Part shown: positions 1-5,685 of the stretch, one piece after another
How positions within the stretch are numbered: position 1 is the first letter of the stretch
How the letters are laid out: every line of letters begins with the position of its first letter
From: Actinomycetota bacterium
GTDB taxonomy: Bacteria; Actinomycetota; Acidimicrobiia; Acidimicrobiales; Poriferisodalaceae
Assembly (NCBI GenBank): GCA_013151655.1
Contig: JAADHX010000083.1
Location: 1 to 6,612 of the forward strand
Length of the DNA: 6,612 bases
Direction of reading: 5' to 3'
Program-made: the position numbers and the translations under genes
The notes under the pieces: model-generated
Told to the model about the DNA's origin: nothing
What the model saw: only the letters and a program-made list of their open reading frames with translations
Database searches by the model: none

Positions 1-5
1 CCTCA

Positions 6-1199
6 GTGAGCAGCACAACCCAAAACACACAACAGTTCGCCCAAGAGTGCGTGCAAGCAATACGTGAACTCGGGCCCGTGTTTTCCGAGCGAGCCGTCGA
101 ATATGACCGCAACGCCACCTTTCCATATGAGAACTTCGCCGATCTACGCGACATCGGATTCCTGGGCCTATGCATTCCATCGAAGTTCGGGGGCATGGGG
201 GCCAACTTCGCCACCTACTCGTTGGTCGCTGAGGAGATCGGTCGTTATTGCGGCTCGACTGCTCTGACATTCAATATGCACTCAGCCACGTGTTTGTTAA
301 CCGGCCCGATTATCGACGATCTCAATCTCCCAAGCGATGACCATGCCTTCGTCGACGAACGTCGGAGTGTCTTGTACGCCGACATCCTCGCGAACGGCAC
401 CATTCATAGTCAGCCTTTCTCCGAGGGGCTTTCTGGTCGAGCCACCACTGGCATCGCCACCACTGCAACGCCCACCGAGGGCGGCTATCTGATCAACGGC
501 AAGAAGATCTTCGCGTCGCTGTCCGAATCGGCCGGAATTCACGACGTTGTCTGTTTGGTACCGGGAGACGATCGAGTTCGGCTGATGGGAGTAACCGCAG
601 GGTCTGACGGGCTTGAGATCGTTGGCGACTGGGACCCCCTGGGCATGCGGGGCACCATCTCCAAGACGCTGATCTTTACCGATGTATTTGTGCCCGCTGA
701 GAACGAGTGGATTCCGCCAGGAGTCTTCGACCTTTTGGCTACCAGGTTTCCATATTTCTATATGACGTTGTCGTTTGCTTTCCTTGGGCTCTCGAAGGGC
801 GTCATGGACTTTACGCGGTCATACCTGCGCGGCGATTTCGACGGTTCCAGCCGAGCCAAGCATCCTCAGAAACAGGCACTGTGGGCCGAGATGAACGTGC
901 GCTACGAACAAGCTAAGGCGCTTTGTTACCGAGTGGTCGAACGAGCCGAGGTTGATCCGCATCCCGACGACGTCAAGCTGGCTTGGGCGTCGATGGTCGC
1001 GGTAATGGAAGTCGCTCCCGACCTTGCATCTCTCGGCATCAAAACGTGTGGCGGACGGTCAATCCTGCGCCCGATGGCGCTCGAGCGGATGTACCGCGAT
1101 GCTCGGTGTGGTGCCACCATGTTGCCGTGGAGTGTCGAAGTCTGTATCGACCGGCTGGGGCGGTACGGCCTAACCGACGACAACGAGACCTTCGCCTAG
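6..1199 (+). CDS. Acyl-CoA dehydrogenase-fold flavoprotein lacking the canonical catalytic Glu
   Basis: A 397-residue protein with the three-part acyl-CoA dehydrogenase layout. The helical N domain carries IPSKFGGMGA (about 57-66) and EEIGRY. The beta domain carries the region GLSGRATTGIATTA (141-154), GGYLINGKKIFAS (159-171) and DPLGMRGTISKTLIF (210-224). The helical C domain ends with GIKTCGGRSILRP (344-356) and MYRDARCGA (362-370). These parts normally bind FAD and an acyl-CoA or similar substrate. After YRDAR, where dehydrogenases usually have the YEG-type motif with the catalytic Glu, this protein has LPWSVEVC (373-380). It may therefore be a divergent oxidase, or a group D flavin monooxygenase such as the DszC/HpaB relatives. 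The GTG start at 6 lies almost at the window edge, so a start further upstream cannot be excluded. It ends in TAG, 21 bases before the NicX-like gene, and the two are probably co-transcribed. Fold assignment is firm; substrate is unknown. Confidence 0.88.
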   Translation: MSSTTQNTQQFAQECVQAIRELGPVFSERAVEYDRNATFPYENFADLRDIGFLGLCIPSKFGGMGANFATYSLVAEEIGRYCGSTALTFNMHSATCLLTGPIIDDLNLPSDDHAFVDERRSVLYADILANGTIHSQPFSEGLSGRATTGIATTATPTEGGYLINGKKIFASLSESAGIHDVVCLVPGDDRVRLMGVTAGSDGLEIVGDWDPLGMRGTISKTLIFTDVFVPAENEWIPPGVFDLLATRFPYFYMTLSFAFLGLSKGVMDFTRSYLRGDFDGSSRAKHPQKQALWAEMNVRYEQAKALCYRVVERAEVDPHPDDVKLAWASMVAVMEVAPDLASLGIKTCGGRSILRPMALERMYRDARCGATMLPWSVEVCIDRLGRYGLTDDNETFA

Positions 1200-1210
1200 G
1201 ACGTCGCCTT

Positions 1211-1215
1211 GGAGG
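1211..1215 (+). promoter_or_regulatory. Ribosome binding site that fixes the NicX-like gene start
   Basis: GGAGG at 1211-1215 is followed by a five-base spacer and ATG at 1221. An in-frame TTG at 1209 would place this site inside the coding sequence, so the ATG is the better start. Confidence 0.8.
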
Positions 1216-1220
1216 CAATC

Positions 1221-2246
1221 ATGGGTACCGAATGGGTTTGGATCAAACGTTACGCCCAACAATTCGAGGCGTGTGCGGTGGAGCGCGGCGATACCGCCGT
1301 TGTCCTGTCAGAGACTCGCAGCCGGCCCGAGATCGTCGAAACTTCACGCCTTGCTCTTCAATCGTTAGGCGCCCACGTGGTCGACGTGGTTCTTGCCACC
1401 CAGCCCAACCCTGGACCTCTCCCAATTCGTTCGACCGGTGCTTCAACTGCGGTGGCCGGAAACACCGCGGCTATCGCGGCCTGCGCGGCAGCCGATTTTG
1501 TAGCCGACTGCACCTTCGAGGGGTTGCTACATTCGCCCGAACTTCCGGCCATCCTTGCCGACGGCGCCAGGGTGCTGATGATCTCGAACGAACACCCCGA
1601 GAACGTCGAGCGGTGGCCCCACGATCCGTCGTTGGCCGATCGTGTCGCCGCCGGTGTCGAGTTGGCCAAGGCCGCCTCGAACATGAGGGTCACTTCCGCA
1701 CACGGCACCGACCTCAGTGTCGACCTTGCCGATGCGGTTCGAGTCGGGTCCCATGGGTGGACCACCGAACCGGGCGACATCGCCCACTGGCCCGGTGGAC
1801 TCGTGCTGCTGTTCCCAGCCGTTGGCACCGTGAACGGCCGCATCGTTTTGGCTCCAGGCGACATCAATCTTTCGTTCAAATCGTACATTGAGTCGCCTGT
1901 CGTGATCGATTTGGTCGACGACCATGTCGTGTCCATCACCGGCGATGGCGCCGACGCAGTTCTGCTCGATGAGTACCTTCGCTCGTTCGGCGAACCCGAG
2001 GCCTTGGCCATTAGTCACGTCGGCTGGGGCCTCAACACGGGTGCCCACCGAACAGCGATGACCGCGTTCGATCGAGCCGATCACAACGGCACCGAGATGC
2101 GGGCCGTCGCTGGAAACTTCTTATGGTCAACAGGTGCCAACGAACGCGCTGGCCGTTACTGCCGCGGTCACGTCGACATCCCGATGTTCGGCTGCACGGT
2201 CAGCCTCGACGGCACCGACGTGGTCACAAACGGTGAGTTGGTCTAG
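1221..2246 (+). CDS. NicX-like Fe(II) ring-cleaving dioxygenase (2,5-dihydroxypyridine 5,6-dioxygenase / M29-like family)
   Basis: A 341-residue protein starting at the ATG behind GGAGG. It resembles the family that holds both M29 aminopeptidases and NicX, which opens the ring of 2,5-dihydroxypyridine in nicotinate breakdown. Numbering from this start, His266 (ISHVGWG), His317 and Asp319 (GHVDIPMFGC) match in order, spacing and near-identical position the iron ligands I recall for Pseudomonas NicX (His265, His318, Asp320). His104, His189, Arg294 and Ser303 also fall close to remembered NicX active-site positions. The length is near the roughly 350 residues of NicX and shorter than the roughly 400 of M29 peptidases. 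No signal peptide is visible, so it should be cytosolic. It follows the flavoprotein gene by 21 bases and converges on the methyltransferase gene with a 3-base gap. The family is well supported; the exact substrate is inference, and automatic annotation may call it leucyl aminopeptidase. Confidence 0.75.
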   Translation: MGTEWVWIKRYAQQFEACAVERGDTAVVLSETRSRPEIVETSRLALQSLGAHVVDVVLATQPNPGPLPIRSTGASTAVAGNTAAIAACAAADFVADCTFEGLLHSPELPAILADGARVLMISNEHPENVERWPHDPSLADRVAAGVELAKAASNMRVTSAHGTDLSVDLADAVRVGSHGWTTEPGDIAHWPGGLVLLFPAVGTVNGRIVLAPGDINLSFKSYIESPVVIDLVDDHVVSITGDGADAVLLDEYLRSFGEPEALAISHVGWGLNTGAHRTAMTAFDRADHNGTEMRAVAGNFLWSTGANERAGRYCRGHVDIPMFGCTVSLDGTDVVTNGELV

Positions 2247-2249
2247 CTC

Positions 2250-2990
2250 CTATTTCTTGGCAGTGACGACAAGGCGCAGACTGTCGTCCGTCAACGGCAA
2301 ACCAAGTCGGTCGCTGTAGGCCCGTTCGCCGAACCCAGCACCGGTCAACCAGTCATCGAACTCCGGAAGTGTTGGTAGGCGCACCGAAAACTGAGATCGC
2401 CGAACCTGGTCTCCGCGCCGAACTGTTCGTTCGGTTTCGAGACCTCCGCTGCGAACGTCGAAGGTAGCAATATCGGTCATCTTGTCGTCGCCGCGAGATA
2501 CTTCATGCGGTGACGACTTAAGAGATCGCAGAAAACCGTCGCGATGGAGTGTTTCGATAATCAGCGTCCCGCCCGGCCTCAGCACGCGGGCGAATTCGCT
2601 TAGCACGGCCCGATTGCCGTGGTCGTCGAAGTAACCGAATGAGGTGAACCAGCAGATGACCGCGTCGAAAGTGCTGGTTTCGACAGGCATGTTTCGAAGA
2701 TCGCCAGCGCGGTAGTCGACGTGTACTCCGAGATCGGCTGCTTAATCGGCGGCGAGATCCAGGAACGATTCGGTGATGTCGACGCCCACAACCGCGTGGC
2801 CAGCCGCGGCTAGAAGATTGGAAATGCGTCCGTGCCCGCACGGCGCATCGAGAATCGACAGTGGATTCGGGGAGCCGAGCAGCCGAAGGATCTCGGATGT
2901 TTCGTCCCGGTTTCGTATAGCACTAAGCGACTCTTCGTAGAACCAGAGATAGTCGTCGTTGAAGGTCCCTGCTGGGTCGAAACAGCTCAC
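2250..2990 (-). pseudogene. Class I SAM-dependent methyltransferase interrupted by an in-frame TAA
   Basis: Read through its internal stop, this frame encodes 246 codons of a complete small-molecule-type methyltransferase. The N-terminal part has DDYLWFYEESL, motif I ILDAPCGHGRIS (46-57) and VVGVDITESFLDLA (67-80), the usual SAM-binding loop. A TAA at 2744-2742 is codon 83. The same frame then continues with YRAGDLRNMP, the motif IV-like FDAVICWFTSFGYF, and LSEFARVLRPGGTLIIET, and ends ...VVTAKK before TAG. There is no length change, so one base change, for example from GAA, CAA or AAA, explains the break. The GTG start at 2990 overlaps the TGA of the toxin gene as GTGA, which implies translational coupling. 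An ATG at 2690 could restart the second half, but that piece lacks the SAM-binding motif and would probably be inactive. It could be a recent pseudogene or a sequence error. The substrate is unknown. Confidence 0.85.
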
Positions 2991-3343
2991 AACTCGACGA
3001 ACGCAGCACCGAGGCTCGCCATGTTGCCCGGGTCGGTTGTCAGAACTTTCATACCGAGCTGATCCGCCAGCACAGCGAGGCTCGCGTCGACAACATCGCT
3101 CGTACGCGAAACTGCACACCTTCGGCCAATGGTCTTCGCATCTCCAAAGTCACGAACTGAAACAGTGCTAAGAAGCGCTCCGAGTGGGACCTGTTTCGCC
3201 GGACCCCGCCACACTTGTGCAAGAACGGCCTCGTTGGTTACTGGAACCTCACCGCTTCTTATCATCTCGCCAATGAGGGCCTGTACGACCCCACGCTGTG
3301 CAGGATTGTCGAGCGCAATAAACACTCCTGCGTCAAGGATCAT
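2987..3343 (-). CDS. vapC: VapC-family PIN-domain ribonuclease toxin
   Basis: A 118-residue single PIN domain. The acidic residues that hold the metal are present in order: Asp4 (MILDAGVFIAL), Glu38 (TNEAVLAQVWRG), Asp86 in the usual DA motif (DVVDASLAVLA), and Asp104 (LTTDPGNMASL). VapC toxins of this type are Mg-dependent RNases that cut tRNA, rRNA or mRNA and are silenced by the partner antitoxin; the RNA target here cannot be read from the sequence. Its ATG overlaps the TGA of the antitoxin gene (ATGA, 3340-3343) and its TGA overlaps the methyltransferase GTG (GTGA, 2987-2990), so the three genes form one coupled unit. It has no ribosome binding site of its own that I can see, which fits dependence on translation of the antitoxin. 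The catalytic set looks intact. Confidence 0.9.
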   Translation of the reverse strand: MILDAGVFIALDNPAQRGVVQALIGEMIRSGEVPVTNEAVLAQVWRGPAKQVPLGALLSTVSVRDFGDAKTIGRRCAVSRTSDVVDASLAVLADQLGMKVLTTDPGNMASLGAAFVEL

Positions 3344-3591
3344 CGATTTGCCCAGATCTGGGCGGCGCGAGATTTCTGCTCATCAGTTGGCTCGCCCCAT
3401 TCGGCCTCGGCCCACTTGACAAAGTCGTCCATTGCATCCAGTTGAGCGTCCCGTTGAGCCAAGAGTTCAAGTGCATCTTCCATTGCTTCGCGCTCTGTCC
3501 GCCGACGTGCCGAAGTCACCTTCAGGTTGTGAAGAGCGCGTGGCCCTAGGAACATAGCCTTGCGTTTTGGTCGATCCGTTGTTTCTGGCAT
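3340..3591 (-). CDS. Ribbon-helix-helix antitoxin partner of the PIN toxin (VapB-like)
   Basis: An 83-residue protein directly before and overlapping vapC by 4 bases, the standard antitoxin position. The N-terminal part looks like a ribbon-helix-helix DNA-binding fold: basic strand KRKAMFL (9-15), a first helix around 17-30 (PRALHNLKVTSARR) and a second around 32-46 (TEREAMEDALELLAQ). The C-terminal part, rich in Trp and acidic residues (DDFVKWAEAEWGEP, then KSRAAQIWANR), would wrap the toxin. I chose the ATG at 3591 because TATGCT lies six bases before it, which puts transcription start on the ATG itself, and because the palindromic operator ends there. The alternative is a GTG at 3618 with GAGG five bases before it, giving 92 residues; nine of its codons would lie inside the operator. 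Function is inferred from position and fold. Confidence 0.78.
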   Translation of the reverse strand: MPETTDRPKRKAMFLGPRALHNLKVTSARRRTEREAMEDALELLAQRDAQLDAMDDFVKWAEAEWGEPTDEQKSRAAQIWANR

Positions 3592-3625
3592 ACGTAAAGC
3601 ATACACAGTATGCCCCACGTATGCC
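3587..3625. promoter_or_regulatory. Four-half-site palindromic operator for the toxin-antitoxin operon
   Basis: A symmetric 39-base element centred on base 3606. The outer arms GGCATACGT (3587-3595) and ACGTATGCC (3617-3625) are perfect inverted repeats. The inner arms GCATAC (3599-3604) and GTATGC (3608-3613) are also perfect, separated by ACA. Only the three-base linkers (AAA, CCC) and the central ACA break the symmetry. The four GCATAC-type half-sites start at 3588, 3599, 3608 and 3619, about one helical turn apart. This suits two antitoxin dimers, or a toxin-antitoxin complex, bound side by side. The element covers the likely -10 box and the antitoxin ATG, so binding would block transcription. 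Confidence 0.8.
3598..3603 (-). promoter_or_regulatory. Likely -10 box of the antitoxin-toxin promoter
   Basis: On the minus strand TATGCT fits the TAnnnT pattern and ends six bases before the ATG at 3591, the spacing expected for a leaderless mRNA. No good -35 box is visible at 16-18 bases upstream. The box lies inside an inner operator half-site. Confidence 0.45.
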
Positions 3626-3648
3626 TCGGGTACACCTTGGCGACCTCG

Positions 3649-4170
3649 CTAGGAAGATTCGATGGCTGATCTAGTGAATAGCGCTCCGAGAGCAATGTTG
3701 GAATCGGCAAGGGCTTCGCTGCCGCCCTGTTCGCGATCGATCACGCAGACGGCTGAGTGGACGATGGCACCACGGTCGCGCAGATCCTTCGTCGATAACA
3801 CGACTTGGCCACCACTAGTGATGATGTCTTCGACGATTAGCACTCGTTTGCCATCGATGCTCGGTCCTTCGGCGAGCTTGGCGGTGCCGTAATCCTTGGC
3901 CTTCTTTCGCACGAACACCGCCGGCAGACCCGACGCGTAAGACAGCGCCGTGGCCACCGGAACGCCACCAAGCTCGAGGCCGGCAAGGAGCTCTGTGCCT
4001 TCAGGAATCATCGGCACCAAGTGCTCGGCGATTGCTCTAAGCAGCTGAGGGTCAGACTCGAACAGATACTTGTCGAAATAGGTGTTGGACGTAGCGCCCG
4101 ATCTGAGAACGAATTGACCCGACAGCTGGGCCACTTCGCCGATGCGCAATGCGAGAGTGCTCAATTCCAT
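3649..4170 (-). CDS. pyrE: Orotate phosphoribosyltransferase
   Basis: A 173-residue type I phosphoribosyltransferase that joins orotate to PRPP to give orotidine 5'-monophosphate, the fifth step of pyrimidine synthesis. The N-terminal region has GQFVLRSGATSNTYFDKY (18-35), the orotate-side signature. LLAGLELGGVPVATALS (61-77) is the loop before the active site. VFVRKKAKDYGTAKLAEG (85-102) is the flexible catalytic loop with the Lys residues. RVLIVEDIITSGGQVV (109-124) is the PRPP-binding motif with Glu114 and Asp115. It is shorter than the 213 residues of the E. coli enzyme, but all motifs are present and the short form is common. It lies first in the minus-strand block, 57 bases before the antitoxin gene, and is divergent from the DUF4440 gene across 68 bases. 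No other pyrimidine gene is in the window and I see no clear ribosome site before its ATG. Confidence 0.95.
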   Translation of the reverse strand: MELSTLALRIGEVAQLSGQFVLRSGATSNTYFDKYLFESDPQLLRAIAEHLVPMIPEGTELLAGLELGGVPVATALSYASGLPAVFVRKKAKDYGTAKLAEGPSIDGKRVLIVEDIITSGGQVVLSTKDLRDRGAIVHSAVCVIDREQGGSEALADSNIALGALFTRSAIESS

Positions 4171-4226
4171 GGGCTGAGTTCTAGTCTGGAACCCGTCGGT
4201 TCGCGGCGACTTCGGCTCAGACGGGG

Positions 4227-4232
4227 CAGAAT
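4227..4232 (+). promoter_or_regulatory. Possible -10 box for a leaderless DUF4440 transcript
   Basis: CAGAAT ends six bases before the GTG at 4239. It keeps the second-position A and last-position T that matter most in a -10 box. No ribosome binding site precedes the GTG, which fits a leaderless start. A convincing -35 is not visible. Confidence 0.3.
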
Positions 4233-4238
4233 AGCTCC

Positions 4239-4613
4239 GTGACGGACCTCAACCTCGACCACTTCATCGAACTCGAAACCAGGGTGTGGGAAGCTCTGGT
4301 TGCTGGCGACCCAAAGGCCGACGAAGCTGCGCTCTCGGCCGACTTTCTTGGCGTGTACCCATCCGGGTTCGCCAACCGCGACGAGCACACCGCGCAGCTC
4401 GCCGACGGCCCCACGGTTGCCAGCTACGAGTTGAGTGATGAACAAGTGTTTGCCGTGTCGGATACGTCGGTCATGTTCTGTTACCGAGCCGACTACACCC
4501 GAATTGTCGATGGTGCCGAAACCGAACCCGAAGCCATGTACGTCAGCTCGCTGTGGTGTAGCCGAGATGGCAACTGGCTCAATACCTTCAGCCAGGACAC
4601 CCCAGCGCGGTAG
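4239..4613 (+). CDS. DUF4440 / SnoaL-like (NTF2-fold) protein
   Basis: A 124-residue protein with the features of DUF4440: an N-terminal helix (LDHFIELETRVWEALVAGD, 6-24), LSADFLGVYPSGF (32-44), an inner strand run VASYELSDEQVFAVSDTSVMFCYRA (60-84), and the family-typical ending SSLWCSRDGNWLNTFSQDTP (103-122). The NTF2-like fold forms a small cone-shaped pocket that binds or turns over small molecules; most members have no known role and this one cannot be assigned one. It is cytosolic, with no signal peptide. It is a single gene, divergent from pyrE and convergent with the AHSA1 gene (33 bases between stops, with no clear terminator hairpin). The GTG start is preferred because no other start lies close before LNLDHFIELE. 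Confidence 0.85.
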   Translation: MTDLNLDHFIELETRVWEALVAGDPKADEAALSADFLGVYPSGFANRDEHTAQLADGPTVASYELSDEQVFAVSDTSVMFCYRADYTRIVDGAETEPEAMYVSSLWCSRDGNWLNTFSQDTPAR

Positions 4614-4646
4614 TTGACACGCCGTTGGTTAACTCCGCGGTCGCAG

Positions 4647-5132
4647 CTATCCGAGGGTTGTGGCGATGTGGGCTTCGAGCTTGTCGAGAGCCATAGCCCA
4701 GCCACTTCCGCCCGGAGAGTCAGCAGGCACGCCGATGTGGGTCATGGTCATCTTGGTGCTGCCGCCGAGATCGACCAGTTCGACAACAACCTCTGTGGTC
4801 TCTGGATGATCGGCAGGCATACCCATGTCGGCGGGCGAAATGACGTTGCCGTTCTCGTCGGACATGCTCTCGGTGTAAACGAGCCGTTCGTTAACAACAA
4901 CCTCGCGGTACTCGCCACAGAACCACATCTGCATGGTGCCATTCGGTGTTTCCATCTCCATGCAAACGAGGCGCTTGCCGCCGATCCGGACGTCCATGTT
5001 GGCGACCGGGATCTTGGCCCCCATCGGCCCGTACCAAGCCTGGAAGTGCTCTGACTCTGTCCACATCGACCACACAAGATCGACTGGGGCGTTAAAGGTG
5101 CGCTCGATTACTACAGACTTGGTATCAGTCAT
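4647..5132 (-). CDS. AHSA1/SRPBCC-domain protein
   Basis: A 161-residue single-domain protein of the START/Bet v1-like superfamily, AHSA1 branch. Signatures are the N-terminal VVIERTFNAPVDLVWSMWTE (7-26), HFQAWYGP (29-36), the middle strand stretch GTMQMWFCGEYREVVVNERLVYTE (65-88), and the C-terminal pocket helix GGSGWAMALDKLEAHIA (141-157). This fold makes a hydrophobic cavity for a ligand; bacterial members are not shown to act on Hsp90 and their ligands are mostly unknown. Its ATG overlaps the TGA of the ArsR-type gene (ATGA, 5129-5132), so the two are translated together. Pairing of an ArsR repressor with an AHSA1 protein is a frequent arrangement in actinobacteria and other phyla, and suggests that both respond to the same signal. 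Confidence 0.92.
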   Translation of the reverse strand: MTDTKSVVIERTFNAPVDLVWSMWTESEHFQAWYGPMGAKIPVANMDVRIGGKRLVCMEMETPNGTMQMWFCGEYREVVVNERLVYTESMSDENGNVISPADMGMPADHPETTEVVVELVDLGGSTKMTMTHIGVPADSPGGSGWAMALDKLEAHIATTLG

Positions 5133-5524
5133 TTGGATTCACTCTCTTTGGTTGGTTCTGCATTATTTTGATTGGTTGGGCTATCGGGGTCCTGAAGCTG
5201 CTGGATGTAGTCGTCCATGCGATCGAAGCGAGCCTCCCAGATTGGGCGATAGCGCTCGGCCCAGTTGACGACCTCCCTGAGCGGTGCAGCGTCGAGAGTG
5301 CACGGGCGATACTGAGCCCTTCTTCCCTGGACCACAAGACCAACCCTTTCAAGCACCTTGATATGTCTCGATACTGCGGGCAGAGTCATGTCGAATGGTT
5401 CTGCGAGTTCGTTCACGCTGGCTTCACCGCGGGCTAGGCGCGCCAGTATTGCCCGACGCGTCGGATTGGCCAGAGCCGCAAACGTTTCGTCGAGTTGTCG
5501 CTCGGTCAGTTCTGTCGCGACCAT
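5129..5524 (-). CDS. ArsR-family winged-helix transcriptional regulator
   Basis: A 131-residue repressor-type protein. TFAALANPTRRAILARLARG (14-33) is the typical first helix pair. SVNELAEPFDMTLPAVSRHIKVLERVGLV (36-64) is the helix-turn-helix, with recognition helix around LPAVSRHIKVLE, and VVQGRRAQYRPCTL is the wing. It lacks the ELCVCDL metal site of arsenic sensors, so it is not a metal sensor of that kind. The region after the wing (NWAERYRPIWEARFDRMDDYIQQL) is the helical extension seen in ArsR proteins paired with AHSA1 genes, and the tail is polar and probably flexible. I chose the ATG at 5524 because GGAGG lies five bases before it; an in-frame ATG at 5536 is part of that site and would add four residues. 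It probably represses its own operon through the TTAA-rich stretch at 5562-5600. Confidence 0.93.
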   Translation of the reverse strand: MVATELTERQLDETFAALANPTRRAILARLARGEASVNELAEPFDMTLPAVSRHIKVLERVGLVVQGRRAQYRPCTLDAAPLREVVNWAERYRPIWEARFDRMDDYIQQLQDPDSPTNQNNAEPTKESESK

Positions 5525-5529
5525 TGCTG

Positions 5530-5534
5530 CCTCC
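5530..5534 (-). promoter_or_regulatory. Ribosome binding site that fixes the ArsR-type start
   Basis: On the minus strand GGAGG is followed by a five-base spacer and then ATG at 5524. The same GGAGG plus five-base spacing precedes the NicX-like gene at 1221. Confidence 0.7.
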
Positions 5535-5561
5535 ATCAGTACTGTTCGATCCTAGTGTTCT

Positions 5562-5600
5562 CGTTAGTTAACGCTTCTGTTAATTAAGGTTTAAGTTAAC
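5562..5600. promoter_or_regulatory. AT-rich TTAA cluster, probable ArsR-type operator/promoter region
   Basis: Five TTAA tetramers lie within 5568-5599 (starting 5568, 5580, 5584, 5591, 5596) in otherwise GC-rich DNA. Symmetric elements include CGTTA-GT-TAACG (5562-5573), TTAAC-six bases-GTTAA (5568-5583), TTAATTAA (5580-5587) and GTTAAC (5595-5600). ArsR-family repressors bind AT-rich interrupted palindromes next to their own promoter, and this stretch lies 38 bases upstream of the ArsR-type start, between it and the divergent kinase gene. Which half-sites are used cannot be decided by reading. Confidence 0.5.
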
Positions 5601-5601
5601 T

Positions 5602-5685
5602 ATGGCGGACTTCGAAAGTCAAGTACTGCCCAACAACAGCAGCCGCCGGAGGCGTCGCCAACTGCATGACAGACTGCCGCCATGA
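5602..5685 (+). CDS. Possible 27-residue leader ORF overlapping the kinase start
   Basis: An ATG at 5602 opens a 27-codon frame that ends in TGA at 5683-5685, overlapping the kinase ATG at 5682 as ATGA. The peptide starts MADFESQVLP and contains five Arg codons in a row (CGC CGG AGG CGT CGC, 5644-5658). TAAGTT at 5592-5597 is a weak -10 candidate. The 4-base overlap matches the coupling seen elsewhere in this window, so it may let ribosomes reach the kinase, which has no ribosome site of its own. It could also be chance: the peptide is too short for codon evidence and I recognise no family. Confidence 0.22.
   Translation: MADFESQVLPNNSSRRRRRQLHDRLPP

Noticed and set aside
983..1891. A 302-codon plus-strand open frame across the flavoprotein-NicX junction
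   Set aside because: It is rich in Arg, Cys and His with no motif, and it overlaps two genes with clear families in another frame; it is a GC-rich shadow.
1358..2084. Long minus-strand open frames inside the NicX-like gene
   Set aside because: No domain signature, and the opposite strand holds a convincing iron-ligand pattern with a ribosome site.
2742..2744. Selenocysteine, pyrrolysine or programmed readthrough at the internal stop
   Set aside because: Selenocysteine uses TGA and pyrrolysine uses TAG; this is TAA, with no recoding element seen.
2991..3119. Longer methyltransferase start, back to base 3119
   Set aside because: The extra residues are Cys/Arg-rich, lie wholly inside vapC and have no methyltransferase character; the GTGA overlap at 2990 explains the start better.
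4171..4238. Inverted pair CTGAG/CTCAG between pyrE and DUF4440 as an operator
   Set aside because: Five-base arms 37 bases apart are expected by chance; no further symmetry.
4614..4646. Bidirectional terminator between the convergent DUF4440 and AHSA1 genes
   Set aside because: No stable stem followed by T residues could be drawn in the 33 bases.
4614..5268. Plus-strand open frames opposite the AHSA1 and ArsR-type genes
   Set aside because: His/Arg-rich shadows opposite two confidently recognised protein families.
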